Source: Microbacterium natoriense (lineage in GTDB: Bacteria; Actinomycetota; Actinomycetes; Actinomycetales; Microbacteriaceae). From it: a stretch of 64,000 nucleotides of DNA. The stretch spans positions 3,782,001 through 3,846,000 of the forward strand of contig NZ_JAUSXV010000001.1 of the NCBI RefSeq assembly GCF_030816295.1, given 5' to 3'. Position 1 is the stretch's first letter. Every line of letters begins with the position of its first letter. The position numbers were made by a program, and so were the translations under genes. Below the pieces are notes generated by a model, which saw only the letters and a program-made list of their open reading frames with translations, did not search any database and was not told the origin of the DNA. Below, in pieces: positions 43,480 through 52,900 of the stretch.

Positions 43480-44799
43480 ATGAGCGCGCCCACCGATCTC
43501 TCTCCCGAGGCGCCGGCCGTGGAGTCGGGCCGGGCGCGGCATCCGCGCGCTCAGGTGATCGCACAGGCCTGGATGGAGCTCGGGGCATCCGTCGCCCCGC
43601 TGAGCAACGGATCGGGGCGCCCCCTCGCCCGCACGTCGAAGTTGATCCTCGATCCGCTGGTGATCAGGCCTCTGCAGAACCCGGGACTCGCCGCCGGGAC
43701 GCTGACGGACGATGCCGCGGTCGAGCTTCGGGAGCGCATCCGCGCAGCCGGCCCAGATCTCTCGGCGGCGGCCGCCTGGTTCCTCGAGTTGAAAGCCGCG
43801 CGGCGTCGGCTGCGCATCACCGACGGCAATCCGCAGGAGAAGTACTTCCAGCGTTGCTACGAGCTTGCCCGCACCGCGGGCTCGCCCGCCGCGGATGCTG
43901 TGGCCGTGGCCGCCGGGGCCGTGTCGGAGATCGCTCAGTCCTCGGGCGGCTCCCTGCTCGCCCGAGTGCGTCAGCTGCTCGCAGACGAGGAGCACGCGGC
44001 GGTTCTCGGCCGAGAACTCGATGACGCCTGGCGCCGGCGACCGGCGTCGATGACGCCGCCGGCACCGGCCGAGACCGTCGCCGCGGCGCTCGACGAGTGT
44101 CCTACCGGCGAAGGCTCCGCTGCGTTCGACGCCCTCGTCGCCGGAGCGGCGGGAACAGCCTCGGGCGCCGGACTCGCCGGCGAGGGGATCGCACAGGGAC
44201 TCGGGCTCACCCGGCATCCGCTTCCTCCCCTGCCCCGGATCGGCGAGACGGCCTCGAAGCGCGACCTGCCCCTGCCGTTCGACCGCTCCATCTTCGAACG
44301 CCTCTTCGCGGCGCTCTCCGGAGGAGTGCCGCCGGACCTCGCCGTCGACGCCGAGGGGCTGCTCTCCGAGGAGATCGTCCGGTCCGCGCGCGTGTGGCAG
44401 CTCGGCGAGGAGGAGGGCCGCGTCGCGATGCTTCTGGGCGCAGAGGCGAGCAGCGCTCTCGAGGAGAACGGCCCGGCGCGACCGACGGCGGCGCACCGGC
44501 TGCTCGCGGCGCGCTGGCACCGCGAGGCCTACGTGCGGCGGGCGCTGCGGCTGCCCGCCGATCTCAGCGGTGTGCCGGCCGCCGTCGTCGACGACGTGCG
44601 CGCCGTGCGCCGCGGCTATCTGCGCCGGCTCTGGGTGAGGCTGCACGGCAGAGAGCTGCGCGATCAGCGCGTCGAGGGTCGTGACGTGTGGGATCTCCTC
44701 GACGGCGTGCTGCGGTCGGTCGTGATGGATCAGCGCCAGCGCCTGAAGACGGCCATGACCCGCGGGGCCGACAATCGGGAAGCGACGGAGGCCGCATGA
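43480..44799 (+). CDS. Hypothetical protein, first gene of the CHAT-TPR operon
   Basis: A 439-residue soluble protein, rich in alanine, arginine and predicted helices. I do not recognise the family. Its C-terminal 130 residues are strongly helical and basic (REAYVRRALRLP..., VVDDVRAVRRGYLRRLW). A glycine/alanine-rich low-complexity stretch lies near 220-240. No signal or membrane segment is visible. Its stop overlaps the next start by ATGA. Fixed coupling with TPR and CHAT genes suggests it is a substrate, sensor or effector of the protease. That is inference. Confidence 0.7.
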   Translation: MSAPTDLSPEAPAVESGRARHPRAQVIAQAWMELGASVAPLSNGSGRPLARTSKLILDPLVIRPLQNPGLAAGTLTDDAAVELRERIRAAGPDLSAAAAWFLELKAARRRLRITDGNPQEKYFQRCYELARTAGSPAADAVAVAAGAVSEIAQSSGGSLLARVRQLLADEEHAAVLGRELDDAWRRRPASMTPPAPAETVAAALDECPTGEGSAAFDALVAGAAGTASGAGLAGEGIAQGLGLTRHPLPPLPRIGETASKRDLPLPFDRSIFERLFAALSGGVPPDLAVDAEGLLSEEIVRSARVWQLGEEEGRVAMLLGAEASSALEENGPARPTAAHRLLAARWHREAYVRRALRLPADLSGVPAAVVDDVRAVRRGYLRRLWVRLHGRELRDQRVEGRDVWDLLDGVLRSVVMDQRQRLKTAMTRGADNREATEAA

Positions 44800-45869
44800 G
44801 CGTGCAGATCCGTGTGCAGGGAGACGCCGTGCGCGTCTCTTCGTCCGAGGCTCTCCCCGATCGGATGCCGTATCTCGTCGCCCTCGTCGAGGTCGCTGGC
44901 GGGCTGCTGCACTGGGATCCGACGGAGCACATCGACCTGCCGGACGCGGATGTCGACGACCTGCACGCAGCGACCGGCTGGCTCGCGGAGATCTACGGGC
45001 AGGAAGTGGCGGATGCCGTCGGCCAGGGCGCCGACGCGACGCTGCCTCTCGGCGACGGCGATCCGGCCATCGTCGACGCCGTCCTCCGGTTCGGGCATCT
45101 GGCCTGGGCGCGGGCCTGGTGGCCTGCCGGAGCCCGGTTTCCCGCCCTCGACCCCGCGCTGCTGGCCGCCGAGGCGGCGGTGACCGCGCACGATGTCGAG
45201 CACCTCCTCGACGATGATCGGGCGATCGAGCGGGCGCTGGCGGATGCCGCGGACGCCCCCTCGGCGCTGGCTGCCCTTCCTCCGGCCTTCGCCGCGGAGG
45301 CTGAACGGCTGCTGTCGACGCTGACGGACCTCTCCGAGGACTACGGAGTCGCGCTCGAATCCGCAGAGCCCGTCGCTGTCCGCGAGGACTGGGCCCTCGC
45401 GGCGAGCGGAGTCCACGATGTCCGGGAAGGGGTCGAGATCGCGTCCGGCCGCGCCACGGTGAGATGGAGCGACGTGCCCGCGCAGACCGTGGATGCCGAA
45501 GCCGAGGCTCGGTGGGTGATCCGTCAGCGTGCCGGCGCCGCTGTGCTGCGCGTCGAGGCGGCGGCCGTCGATTCCCCGCTCGCAAGCCGCTCACTGATCG
45601 CTCGATTCGGTCCGGCGGAGCTCGGCGTGGAGGTGGTGCTGCGGCGCGAGACGACGCTGTTCCAGGGAGAGGCCGAGGTCCCCGCATCCGCTCTGTTCCT
45701 CCCTTCGGCCGAGCACACGCTCTGGGTACGCGACCCGGTTCTGAGTCCCGAAGACGACGGTGCCTCCGATCCGCACGACGCTCGCGAACAGGTGCTCTCC
45801 TTCGCGGCCACGCGGCTGCTCTCGCCCGCGGCATCGCTGGCAGAGCGCACGGCCGGAGCCCGGCGGTGA
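44796..45869 (+). CDS. Hypothetical protein, second gene of the CHAT-TPR operon
   Basis: A 357-residue acidic protein of unrecognised family. The N-terminus MSVQIRVQGDAVRVSSSEAL looks like a small beta domain. A helical middle part follows (AAVTAHDVEHLLDDDRAIERALADAADAP), then a beta-rich C-terminal half (AEARWVIRQRAGAAVLRVEAAAVDSPL). No enzyme motif, signal peptide or membrane segment is seen. Both ends overlap neighbours (ATGA and GTGA), so its dosage is tied to the protease. Confidence 0.7.
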   Translation: MSVQIRVQGDAVRVSSSEALPDRMPYLVALVEVAGGLLHWDPTEHIDLPDADVDDLHAATGWLAEIYGQEVADAVGQGADATLPLGDGDPAIVDAVLRFGHLAWARAWWPAGARFPALDPALLAAEAAVTAHDVEHLLDDDRAIERALADAADAPSALAALPPAFAAEAERLLSTLTDLSEDYGVALESAEPVAVREDWALAASGVHDVREGVEIASGRATVRWSDVPAQTVDAEAEARWVIRQRAGAAVLRVEAAAVDSPLASRSLIARFGPAELGVEVVLRRETTLFQGEAEVPASALFLPSAEHTLWVRDPVLSPEDDGASDPHDAREQVLSFAATRLLSPAASLAERTAGARR

Positions 45870-47485
45870 CGTCTCCTGAGGAACGGCCCCCGAGCGCCGT
45901 GCTCGGTCGCATCCCGGCGACGCCGCGATGGAAGCCCGGACGCGACAAGAACAACGAAGCGGCGATGATGCTGCACGCCGGGCGCGTGGACGAGGCCGCT
46001 GCCCTGCTCGGCGAGGTCGTGGCGCTCACCCGCGTCGCCGACGTCGACGGCGAGGGGCTGGACATGCGCGCCAGGGCGCTGCTGAACCTCGCGGCGGCGC
46101 ACGAGTTCCGAGGCGATCTGGTCGAGGCTCTGCGCACCGCCGATGAAGGCCTCGCCGCAGCATCCGAGGCTCTCGAGCTGATCGGCGACGAGCGGGCCAC
46201 ACGCACCGTGCAGCTCAACGGGATGCTCGCGAGGGCGCAGACGCTGACGCAGATGGATCGTCTGGACGACGCCCTCGCCGGCATCGACGACGCCGAAGCG
46301 CTGCTGGACTCCGAGGGCCTCGACCAGCGCGAGCTCCTCCAGTTCTCCGTGCACAACGCGCGCACCGCGGTGCTGATCGTGACCGGGCGACTGCAAGAGG
46401 CGGACGACGAGGCCCAGCGCGCGCTCGCGGTCGCGCTATCCGTCGGACCTGCTCTCTCCGGACACGCATACGCGAACCTCGGCGTGATCGCACAGCGCAC
46501 CGGAGACGACGAGGCGGCGCGCGAGTACCTGCAGCTCGCGTATCGCGCGCAGGAGCTCTCCGGCGATGCCACCAGCCGCCAGCATGCGGTGGAGAACCTC
46601 GCTCGCGCGGCCCTGCAGGAGGGGCACATGCGAGAGGCGGAGGAGGGCTTCCGCAAGGCCGCAGAGCTCGCGCAGCAGATCGGTCTCACGACGCGGCTCG
46701 CCGCGAGCAGGACGGGCCTCGCGGCGGTGCTGCTGCAGTCGGGACGGGCAGGAGCCGCGGCGAAAGCGCTGCGCACCCTGCTGGACGAACTCGATCCGGA
46801 TGCGGCCGTGCACGAGCGACTCGAGGCGTACTCGTTCCTGGGCGACGCGGAGTCGACGCGCAATCGCTACCCGGCGGCCGACGACGCCTACAGGGCCGCC
46901 CTCGACCTCGCCCGATCACCGCGCGACCGCGGCAGGATCAACCTGCGCCGCGCCGAGATGCACGCCGAGTGGGCGTCGATGTCGATCACCCCTCGCTCAC
47001 GACGCGCCCGCCTCGAGAAGGCACGGGATCTCGCGATCCCCGTGCTGCTCGTCACCGAGGCACTGCGCGACGGATTAGCGCCCGGGGGCACCCGCGAGCG
47101 CTGGAGCCTGCAGGTGGCCGCCCCTGCGCGAGAGCTCGCGTTCCGTCTCGCACGCACGCTCGGCGACTCGGCGCTGCTCTTCCAGCTCGTCGAGAACGCT
47201 GCAGCCTCCGTGACCCTGCAGGCGAGTGCCGCGGCAGACACCGCCGTGATCCTCCCCTTCGAGCGTCCGAGCGGCCCTCGTGATGACGTGTGGGAGCGCG
47301 ATGAGCTCCCCGCGGCCGCTGCGGGGCTGGTCGGTGGCGAAGGCACGGCGTCCGTCCGCTTCGCCCCGCCACCGCGGGTCGTCGCCGTGCCCGGCGGCGA
47401 GCCGGTGCTCGACGAATGGATACGCACGGCCGAGGCCGAGTACGGCATCCCTCTGCGCACCGAGACGATGGTGCCGGCGTGGTGA
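45866..47485 (+). CDS. Tetratricopeptide repeat protein of the CHAT operon
   Basis: A 539-residue protein made largely of TPR-like helical hairpins from about residue 30 to 370, for example NNEAAMMLHAGRVDEAAALLGEVVAL and HAYANLGVIAQRTGDDEAAREYLQLAYRAQEL. The last 120 residues are not TPR. TPR arrays usually bind and gate CHAT proteases or their substrates. The start is GTG at 45866, overlapping the previous stop. Its own stop overlaps the CHAT start. Confidence 0.85.
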   Translation: MTSPEERPPSAVLGRIPATPRWKPGRDKNNEAAMMLHAGRVDEAAALLGEVVALTRVADVDGEGLDMRARALLNLAAAHEFRGDLVEALRTADEGLAAASEALELIGDERATRTVQLNGMLARAQTLTQMDRLDDALAGIDDAEALLDSEGLDQRELLQFSVHNARTAVLIVTGRLQEADDEAQRALAVALSVGPALSGHAYANLGVIAQRTGDDEAAREYLQLAYRAQELSGDATSRQHAVENLARAALQEGHMREAEEGFRKAAELAQQIGLTTRLAASRTGLAAVLLQSGRAGAAAKALRTLLDELDPDAAVHERLEAYSFLGDAESTRNRYPAADDAYRAALDLARSPRDRGRINLRRAEMHAEWASMSITPRSRRARLEKARDLAIPVLLVTEALRDGLAPGGTRERWSLQVAAPARELAFRLARTLGDSALLFQLVENAAASVTLQASAAADTAVILPFERPSGPRDDVWERDELPAAAAGLVGGEGTASVRFAPPPRVVAVPGGEPVLDEWIRTAEAEYGIPLRTETMVPAW

Positions 47486-48801
47486 ACGGCTGGCGCGATC
47501 TCACCGACCTCGGTGCGCCGTTGCCCCTGGCCCGCACCGAAGGAGCAGCGGTGCTGGTCGACCTGCCGGAGGGGCAGCGCCCCGTCGCCCGGCTGCGCTT
47601 CGTCGACGGGGACGACCTGTTCGTCAGCTGGGTCTGGGAGCATCAGCGCAGCTCGCCGAGGATGACCCTGATCGGACGGGAGCTCGTGACGCCGGCACTC
47701 GATCGGCTCGCCAGAGCGCTGCCCTCGCCGCTGCCGGGCGAGAGCGGGATCGACGCCCTGACCAGGGCCCTCACGCGTGGCGACCTCGTCGACCCGGATC
47801 GCGAGCAGGAGCTCGCCGGCCTGCTCACCTCGGCGCTGATCCCGCAGTGGCTGGGCGCGGAGCTCGATGCGCTCGAAACGGCCGGACTGCGCCCCCACCT
47901 GCGCATCCAGTTGTCGCCGTCGACCGCGCAGCTGCCGTGGGAACTACTGAGCACGTCGGGCCGAGAGCGCGGCATCGACATGGCCGATGCATCCGTTCTG
48001 CTGCCTGCCACCCTGCGCAACGATCCGTCGAGGACGGTGTCGCCGTGGTCGCCCCTGTCACCCGTGGCGACCGCGCTGGACCCGGCGGTTCCCGGCTTCT
48101 CGGCCACGAGCGAACTGGGAAGCGTGCTCGGCGAGGTCGCGGCCGATTCGAGCCTCGCGCGGGCCGTCGACGACCTCGGCACGCGGCGCCTGCCGCGCGG
48201 CGAGGCATTCCGCCGGGCGGACATCGACCGACTCGCGCTGGCTGAGGCGGTCGCGGATGCGGGGCGGCTTCTGTACGTCGGGCACGTCACCGCCTCGACA
48301 CACGCTCTCGACGCGCGGCTGCATCTGTCCGACGGTGCGGACGCCCCCGGTACGACCCCTCCCGTCGGATCGCACCGTCCGTACTCCGCCGCCGAGATCG
48401 CGCTGGGCGGAGCGGGCCTCCCACCGCTGCGCGCTCCGAACAGGGTGGCGCTGATCGCCTGTGATTCGGGCACCGATCTGCGTTTCGCAGAGCCCACCGG
48501 GCTCGTCGCGGCGTTCCTGCACCGCGGCGCCGAGTACGTCACGGCCACTCGATGGACCCTGCCCACCGAAGCGGGGCTGCGCCGTCTCGTCCCTGGTCTC
48601 GGCGATCGGGCCGAGGGGATGCTGACGGATGCCGTCATCGCGGTGAATGCCGCTCACGAGTCGGACGACCCGATCAGCGCGCTGGGCGCGTGGCAACGCG
48701 ATCAGCGCAGACTGTGGACGTCGACCGGAGACCCGCGTCACTCCCCGATCATGTGGGGCGCGTTCGCGACGGCCTGGGCTCCGGAGCCGGTGCGGCTCTG
48801 A
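47482..48801 (+). CDS. CHAT domain-containing (caspase-like) protease
   Basis: A 439-residue protein. The C-terminal 300 residues are a CHAT (caspase HetF associated with TPRs) peptidase. The catalytic His is in LLYVGHVTAST (His268) and the Cys in RVALIACDSGTDLR (Cys327), with the usual TRWTLPTEA and ALGAWQRDQRRLW stretches after them. A smaller N-terminal domain (about 1-110) precedes it. The recognition strand is ...LSPSTAQLPWELL. It is the last of four overlapping genes. CHAT proteases cut partner proteins after activation, often in cell-death or defence settings. Confidence 0.9.
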   Translation: MNGWRDLTDLGAPLPLARTEGAAVLVDLPEGQRPVARLRFVDGDDLFVSWVWEHQRSSPRMTLIGRELVTPALDRLARALPSPLPGESGIDALTRALTRGDLVDPDREQELAGLLTSALIPQWLGAELDALETAGLRPHLRIQLSPSTAQLPWELLSTSGRERGIDMADASVLLPATLRNDPSRTVSPWSPLSPVATALDPAVPGFSATSELGSVLGEVAADSSLARAVDDLGTRRLPRGEAFRRADIDRLALAEAVADAGRLLYVGHVTASTHALDARLHLSDGADAPGTTPPVGSHRPYSAAEIALGGAGLPPLRAPNRVALIACDSGTDLRFAEPTGLVAAFLHRGAEYVTATRWTLPTEAGLRRLVPGLGDRAEGMLTDAVIAVNAAHESDDPISALGAWQRDQRRLWTSTGDPRHSPIMWGAFATAWAPEPVRL

Positions 48802-48914
48802 CACCGTCTGGTGCCCTCAGACGCGCTTGCTCCGCATCACCCCTCGTGTGCGCGAGCGCGGGAACTCGCCCCTTCTTTCCGACAGAGTGAGTCATCGGGA
48901 CGGCCCACCAGGGG

Positions 48915-48920
48915 CAGGAT
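48915..48920 (+). promoter_or_regulatory. Leaderless -10 box for the small PspC gene
   Basis: CAGGAT is followed by GGAGTC and the ATG at 48927. It is identical to the box used by the esterase at 37.8 kb. Confidence 0.4.
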
Positions 48921-48926
48921 GGAGTC

Positions 48927-49106
48927 ATGAACCCTCTCGTGCGCCCGCGGAACGACCGCGTCATCGCCGGTGTCTGCTCGGCTGTCGCCCGGCGCTTCGG
49001 CATGAAGGCCTCCACCGTCAGACTGCTCAGCGTGATCCTGGTGCTGTTCGCCGGGCTCTCGCTGTGGGCCTATGTGCTGCTCTGGGTCGTCATCCCGAAC
49101 GAGTGA
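48927..49106 (+). CDS. Small PspC domain-containing membrane protein
   Basis: A 59-residue protein that is almost only a PspC domain: RPRNDRVIAGVCSAVARRFGMKASTVRL, then one membrane helix VLFAGLSLWAYVLLWVVIP. PspC domains sense or stabilise membrane stress. The same domain occurs in the kinase and the large protein at 57-60 kb. It is easily missed because of its size. Confidence 0.82.
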   Translation: MNPLVRPRNDRVIAGVCSAVARRFGMKASTVRLLSVILVLFAGLSLWAYVLLWVVIPNE

Positions 49107-49175
49107 AGATCGATACGTGGCCGAAGTGAGGCGCTGGCCTCTGCAATATGGACGCGCCGCTGTCATCGGCGACCG

Positions 49176-49790
49176 TCACCTGAGCCGATCGTGCCAGGGA
49201 TGGCCGGGGAGCGTCGGTTCCAGGGCATCCTTAAGCCAGGATCGACGCCGCGCGTCGAGGTACGGCATCGTGGCATCGAAGTCTGACGCGTCTTTGTCCC
49301 GCAGTCCCTTCGCCTTGTACAGCAATTGAATCTCAGGCTGCAGATATCGGATGCCGTCCCGCTCCCAGAGAGCGTCGGCCATCGGCATCCGAATGCTGGT
49401 CTCGCGTTTGTACTGCCACTGCTGCGCCGTTCCCGGGCTCAGCAGGATGTCGTATTCCCACGGGTCTGAGGCGCTGCGACGCGTCCAGAGCTGTCCGCAC
49501 CCGTCTGGCAACTCTGCCGTGTCGTCGGACGCTACGGGCCGGAGCGCCCCGGAGAACGCGGCCCACAGGTCGATCCGCTCGTGCGCATGCGTGCGCAGCA
49601 TCGACAGATCTGCTCGCAGGACGCCCGCATCGATGTCGTCATGAGGTCGCTCCACGCCCGTGAACGCCTCGAGCGCCCAGCCGCCGGCGATCCACCAGAC
49701 GCCAGGATAGCCTGCGAAGAAATCGCGGACATCGCTCGGCGTGCGCGGTAACCACCGCCCGTACAGACGTGTGAACTCGGCTTTGTCCAT
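49176..49790 (-). CDS. Nucleotidyltransferase-like protein
   Basis: A 204-residue protein with WWIAGGWALEAFTG followed by ERPHDDIDAGV. These are the GG(W) and D-x-D motifs of the minimal or lincosamide-type nucleotidyltransferase fold (LinA/AbiEii-like superfamily). A later EYDILLSPG may give the third acidic residue. It could modify an antibiotic, nucleotide or protein. The low Cys/Lys content and lone position give no further clue. Codon use is slightly less GC-biased than that of its neighbours. Confidence 0.75.
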   Translation of the reverse strand: MDKAEFTRLYGRWLPRTPSDVRDFFAGYPGVWWIAGGWALEAFTGVERPHDDIDAGVLRADLSMLRTHAHERIDLWAAFSGALRPVASDDTAELPDGCGQLWTRRSASDPWEYDILLSPGTAQQWQYKRETSIRMPMADALWERDGIRYLQPEIQLLYKAKGLRDKDASDFDATMPYLDARRRSWLKDALEPTLPGHPWHDRLR

Positions 49791-49955
49791 CCCGTCACGC
49801 TATCCGAGCACGCAACCCCGCTGCGCCCGCCGCGGCTGCCCAGAGGAGGGCGGCGCCGTTGCAGCGCACCTATCGCGTTGCTGGCCTGCGGGGAGGCCGA
49901 TGCAGTGCAGTCCGCCCGAGGAGCCGATGTCCGTGCATTGGCCCATGATGGAGGG

Positions 49956-52900
49956 ATGGGTGATGTGCTCGATCGGTTCACTCCCGCCACGCAGGACTGG
50001 TTCCGGGGTGCTTTCAGCGCACCCACACCGGCGCAGGCAGGCGCGTGGCAGGCGATCTCCGCCGGCAAGCACGCCCTCGTCGTCGCGCCCACAGGCTCGG
50101 GCAAGACGCTGTCGGCGTTCCTGTGGGCGATCGACAGCGTCTTTCGCGAGCGGATGCAGATCACGGATGCCGCCCCGAGGAAGGATGCCTCGCGCACCCG
50201 CATCCTCTACATCTCGCCGCTGAAGGCGCTCGGCGTCGACGTCGAGCGGAACCTCCGTTCTCCACTGATCGGCATCGGACAGTCCGCCCGCCGTCTCGGC
50301 GTGACCGCCCCGAGCGTCACGGTCGGCGTGCGCTCGGGCGATACGACGTCGAGCGACCGCCGCAAGCTGGTCGCCGACCCGCCCGACATCCTCATCACCA
50401 CTCCCGAGTCGCTGTATCTGATGCTCACGAGCCGCGCAGGCGAGACGCTGCGCGACGTGCACACCGTGATCATCGACGAGGTGCACGCGGTCGCGGCCAC
50501 CAAGCGCGGGGCCCACCTCGCGGTGAGCCTCGAGCGCCTCGACGCGTTGCGCAGTGCGCGCGGCGCACAGGCTCCCGCCCAACGAATCGGCCTGTCTGCG
50601 ACTGTGCGGCCGATCGACGAGGTCGCGCGCTTCCTCGGAGGCTCCGCGCCCGTCGAGATCGTGGCGCCTCCCGCATCCAAGACGTTCGAACTCGGCGTGA
50701 TCGTACCGATGGACGACATGACCAACCCTCCCCCGCCACCGGGCGTCACAGCTCCTGTCGACGGCGAGCCGGCGGAGTACTCCGAGGTGACCGGCTCGGT
50801 GTGGCCGCACGTCGAGGAGGCGATCGTCGACCGCATCCTGCAGAACAACTCGACGATCGTGTTCGCGAACTCCCGCCGCCTGGCCGAGCGGCTCACGGGG
50901 CGTCTGAACGAGATCTACTCCGAGCGCAACGGCATCGCGCTGCCCGAGGCGTCGGTACCGGCCGCGATGATGGCGCAGGCCGGAGCGACCGCGGGCGCCG
51001 ACCCGGTGCTCGCGAAGGCCCACCACGGCTCGGTCTCGAAGGAGCAGCGGGCGCAGGTCGAGGAGGAGCTGAAGTCCGGCATCCTGCGCTGCGTCGTCGC
51101 GACCAGCAGCCTCGAACTGGGCATCGACATGGGCGCCGTCGATCTCGTGATCCAGGTCGAGGCGCCGCCGTCCGCGGCGTCGGGTCTGCAGCGGGTCGGC
51201 CGCGCCGGACACCAGGTCGGCGAGATCAGCCGCGCCGCGCTCTTCCCCAAGCACCGCGGAGACGTGCTGCACACCGCGATCGTCACCGAGCGGATGCTGG
51301 CGGGCAAGATCGAGGCGATCCAGGTGCCGCGCAATCCGCTCGACATCCTCGCGCAGCAGACCGTGGCCGCAAGCGCACTCGGCGAGATCAGCGTCGAGGA
51401 GTGGTTCGAGACGGTTCGGCGTTCGGCGCCGTTCCAGTCGCTCCCGCGCTCGGCATACGAAGCCACCCTCGACCTGCTGGCCGGGCGCTTCCCCTCCGAC
51501 GAGTTCGCCGAGCTCCGACCCCGTCTCATCTGGGATCGCGACGCCGGCACGCTGACGGGCAGGCCGGGAGCGCAGCGCATCGCAGTCACCAGCGGCGGCA
51601 CGATCCCCGACCGAGGACTGTTCGGGGTCTTCGTGGCCGGCGAGACCACGGGGGCGCGCGTCGGAGAGCTCGACGAGGAGATGGTCTACGAGTCCCGGGT
51701 GGGCGACGTGTTCACCCTCGGTACCACGAGCTGGCGCATCGCCGAGATCACCCACGATCGCGTGAACGTGATACCCGCCTACGGCCAGCCGGGCAAGGTG
51801 CCGTTCTGGCACGGCGACGGCATCGGCCGCCCGTTCGAGCTCGGCGAGGCGCTGGGCAGGTTCTCGCGCGAGGTCTCCGCGGCGACCCCCGAGAAGGCGG
51901 CGCAGCGACTGATCGAGGCGGGTCTCGACGAGCAGGCCAGGGCGAACCTCATGGCGCACCTGACCGAGCAGCGCGAGGCCACCGGGACGCTCCCGACCGA
52001 CCGCACGCTGACCGTCGAGCGCGGCCATGACGAGGTGGGCGACTGGCGAGTCATCCTTCATTCCCCGTACGGCATGAAGGTGCATGCGCCATGGGCGCTG
52101 GCGATCAACGCGCGCGTGCGCGAACGACTCGGCGTCGAAGGATCGGCGGTCGCGAGCGACGACGGCATCATCGTGCGCATCCCCGACGCCGACGCCGAGC
52201 CACCCGGTGCCGAACTGTTCGTGTTCGATCCGGACGAGCTGGAGCAGCTCGTCACGGACGAGGTGGGCGGGTCGGCCCTGTTCGCCTCGCGGTTCCGCGA
52301 GTGCGCGGCCCGATCGCTGCTGATGCCGCGCATGAACCCGAACAAGCGGACGCCGCTGTGGCAGCAGCGGCAGCGCTCCGCCCAGCTTCTCGAAGTGGCG
52401 CGCCGGCATCCGACCTTCCCGGTCATCCTGGAGACCCTGCGCGAGGTGCTGCAGGACGTCTACGACCTGCCGTCGCTGCGGCGCCTCGCCACCTCGATCG
52501 CCGACCGGCGGGTCCGTCTCGTCGAGACCGAGCCCGCCCAGCCGTCGCCCTACGCACGCGACCTGCTCTTCGGCTACGTCGGGGCGTTCATGTACGAGGG
52601 CGACTCGCCTCTCGCCGAGCGCCGCGCGGCGGCGCTGTCGGTCGATCCGGCACTGCTGGGCGAGCTTCTCGGCACGGTCGAGCTGCGAGAGCTGCTCGAC
52701 CCCGACGTGATCGCCCAGTTCGAGCGCGAGGCCCAGCGACTCGACCCAGAACGCCACGCACGAGGACTCGAGGGGGTGGCCGATCTGCTGCGGATGCTCG
52801 GGCCGCTCGACGCGGCCGAGGTCGGCGCCCGCCTCGAAGAACCTTCCGAGGCGCGGGACCACCTCGACGCTCTCATCGCCGCACGCCGCGCGATCCCCGT

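Noticed and set aside
43396..46863. A 1155-residue minus-strand open frame opposite the CHAT operon
   Set aside because: It has the Arg/Ser/Ala-rich composition of a high-GC shadow frame and lies antisense to three well-coupled genes.
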